In this document: piece after piece, positions 63,820 to 64,000 of the stretch
Position numbering within the stretch: the first letter of the stretch is position 1
Layout of the letters: each line of letters begins with the position of its first letter
Assembly: GCA_963761035.1 (NCBI GenBank)
Contig: CAVXFH010000002.1
Coordinates: 372,001-436,000, forward strand
Direction: 5' to 3'
Source of the DNA: JARRQJ01 sp963761035
GTDB taxonomy: Bacteria; Pseudomonadota; Gammaproteobacteria; DRLM01
DNA length: 64,000 nt
Notes under the pieces: model-generated
What the model saw: only the letters and a program-made list of their open reading frames with translations
The model's database searches: none
What the model was told of the DNA's origin: nothing
Translations under genes and position numbers: made by a program

Positions 63820-64000
63820 TCAGTCCTTCTTGGATTTCTCGTCCAGCATAGATTTAAGATCGGCGAACGGATTAAACGTAGCGGTCGCGTTCTTGGCGCC
63901 ACCGGTGGCGGTATTGCCCCGCTGCGCTTCCAGGTGCCGCTGGTGTTCGTTGTCATGGCAATACATGCACAACAATTCCCAGTTACTGCCATCGGCCGGA
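63820..64000 (-). CDS. yajD: YajD-type HNH nuclease, partial
   Basis: C-terminal 60 codons, 5' end beyond the window. Reads PADGSNWELLCMYCHDNEHQ (HNH zinc and catalytic residues), then a variable linker and NPFADLKSMLDEKSKKD at the end, as in E. coli YajD. Confidence 0.9.
   Translation of the reverse strand, partial: PADGSNWELLCMYCHDNEHQRHLEAQRGNTATGGAKNATATFNPFADLKSMLDEKSKKD

Overview
The window reads as chromosome of a gammaproteobacterium. The order yebC-ruvC-ruvA-ruvB-ybgC-tolQ-tolR-tolA-tolB-pal-cpoB-queE-queC-tRNA-Lys is the classic gammaproteobacterial arrangement, and pldA, mtfA, rluF and yajD fit. I cannot name the genus.

The window falls into three parts. (1) About 1-21 kb looks AT-richer, has wide intergenic gaps and decaying genes. 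It is a stress and cell-envelope island: four BON-domain genes or domain clusters (two lipoproteins and a triple-BON OsmY-like protein), two DUF4398 proteins (one with an OmpA domain), DUF3309, CsbD, DUF2934, Ysc84-like, DUF3943 plus PAP2, outer-membrane phospholipase A, a receiver-PAS-GGDEF-EAL protein and two Crp-family regulators. It also holds pseudogenes: a frameshifted cyclopropane-fatty-acid-synthase-like gene, a glycine-zipper remnant, a fatty-acid hydroxylase remnant, and a chimera of an IS5-type transposase with the tail of a P-type H+-ATPase. (2) About 21-31 kb holds a CPA1 Na+/H+ antiporter and a complete N-type (alternative) F-ATPase operon, atpDCQRBEFAG, with a DUF2254 membrane-protein gene directly upstream. 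A tyrosine-recombinase remnant then abuts tRNA-Lys. (3) About 31.5-64 kb is GC-rich, dense housekeeping sequence: queuosine genes, Tol-Pal, RuvABC, YebC, and a mosaic of single enzymes (ABC exporter, SagB-type oxidoreductase, Mut7-C nuclease, TetR with a diiron protein, RIO kinase, and others). It ends inside yajD.

The most interesting signal is a roughly 20-bp near-palindrome with core TGTnCGnTAnCGnACA. I find it at about ten places between 0.36 and 18.2 kb and at none that I noticed afterwards. Copies sit upstream of the BON, Ysc84, CsbD, DUF2934 and DUF3943 genes, in front of one of the two Crp-type regulators, and beside a possible small RNA. Its 16-bp dyad matches the size of a Crp-family operator, so the stress genes may form one regulon run by a local Crp-like protein; this is inference. 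Other points: a 17-bp operator present identically in front of a tetR gene and its neighbouring diiron-protein gene; a short ORF translationally coupled to the antiporter; two small membrane proteins of about 50 aa (one DUF3309); a metzincin-like membrane protein with an N-terminal zinc ribbon; and an ABC exporter whose best ribosome-binding site points to an ATC codon. All calls are from reading the sequence; no searches were run.
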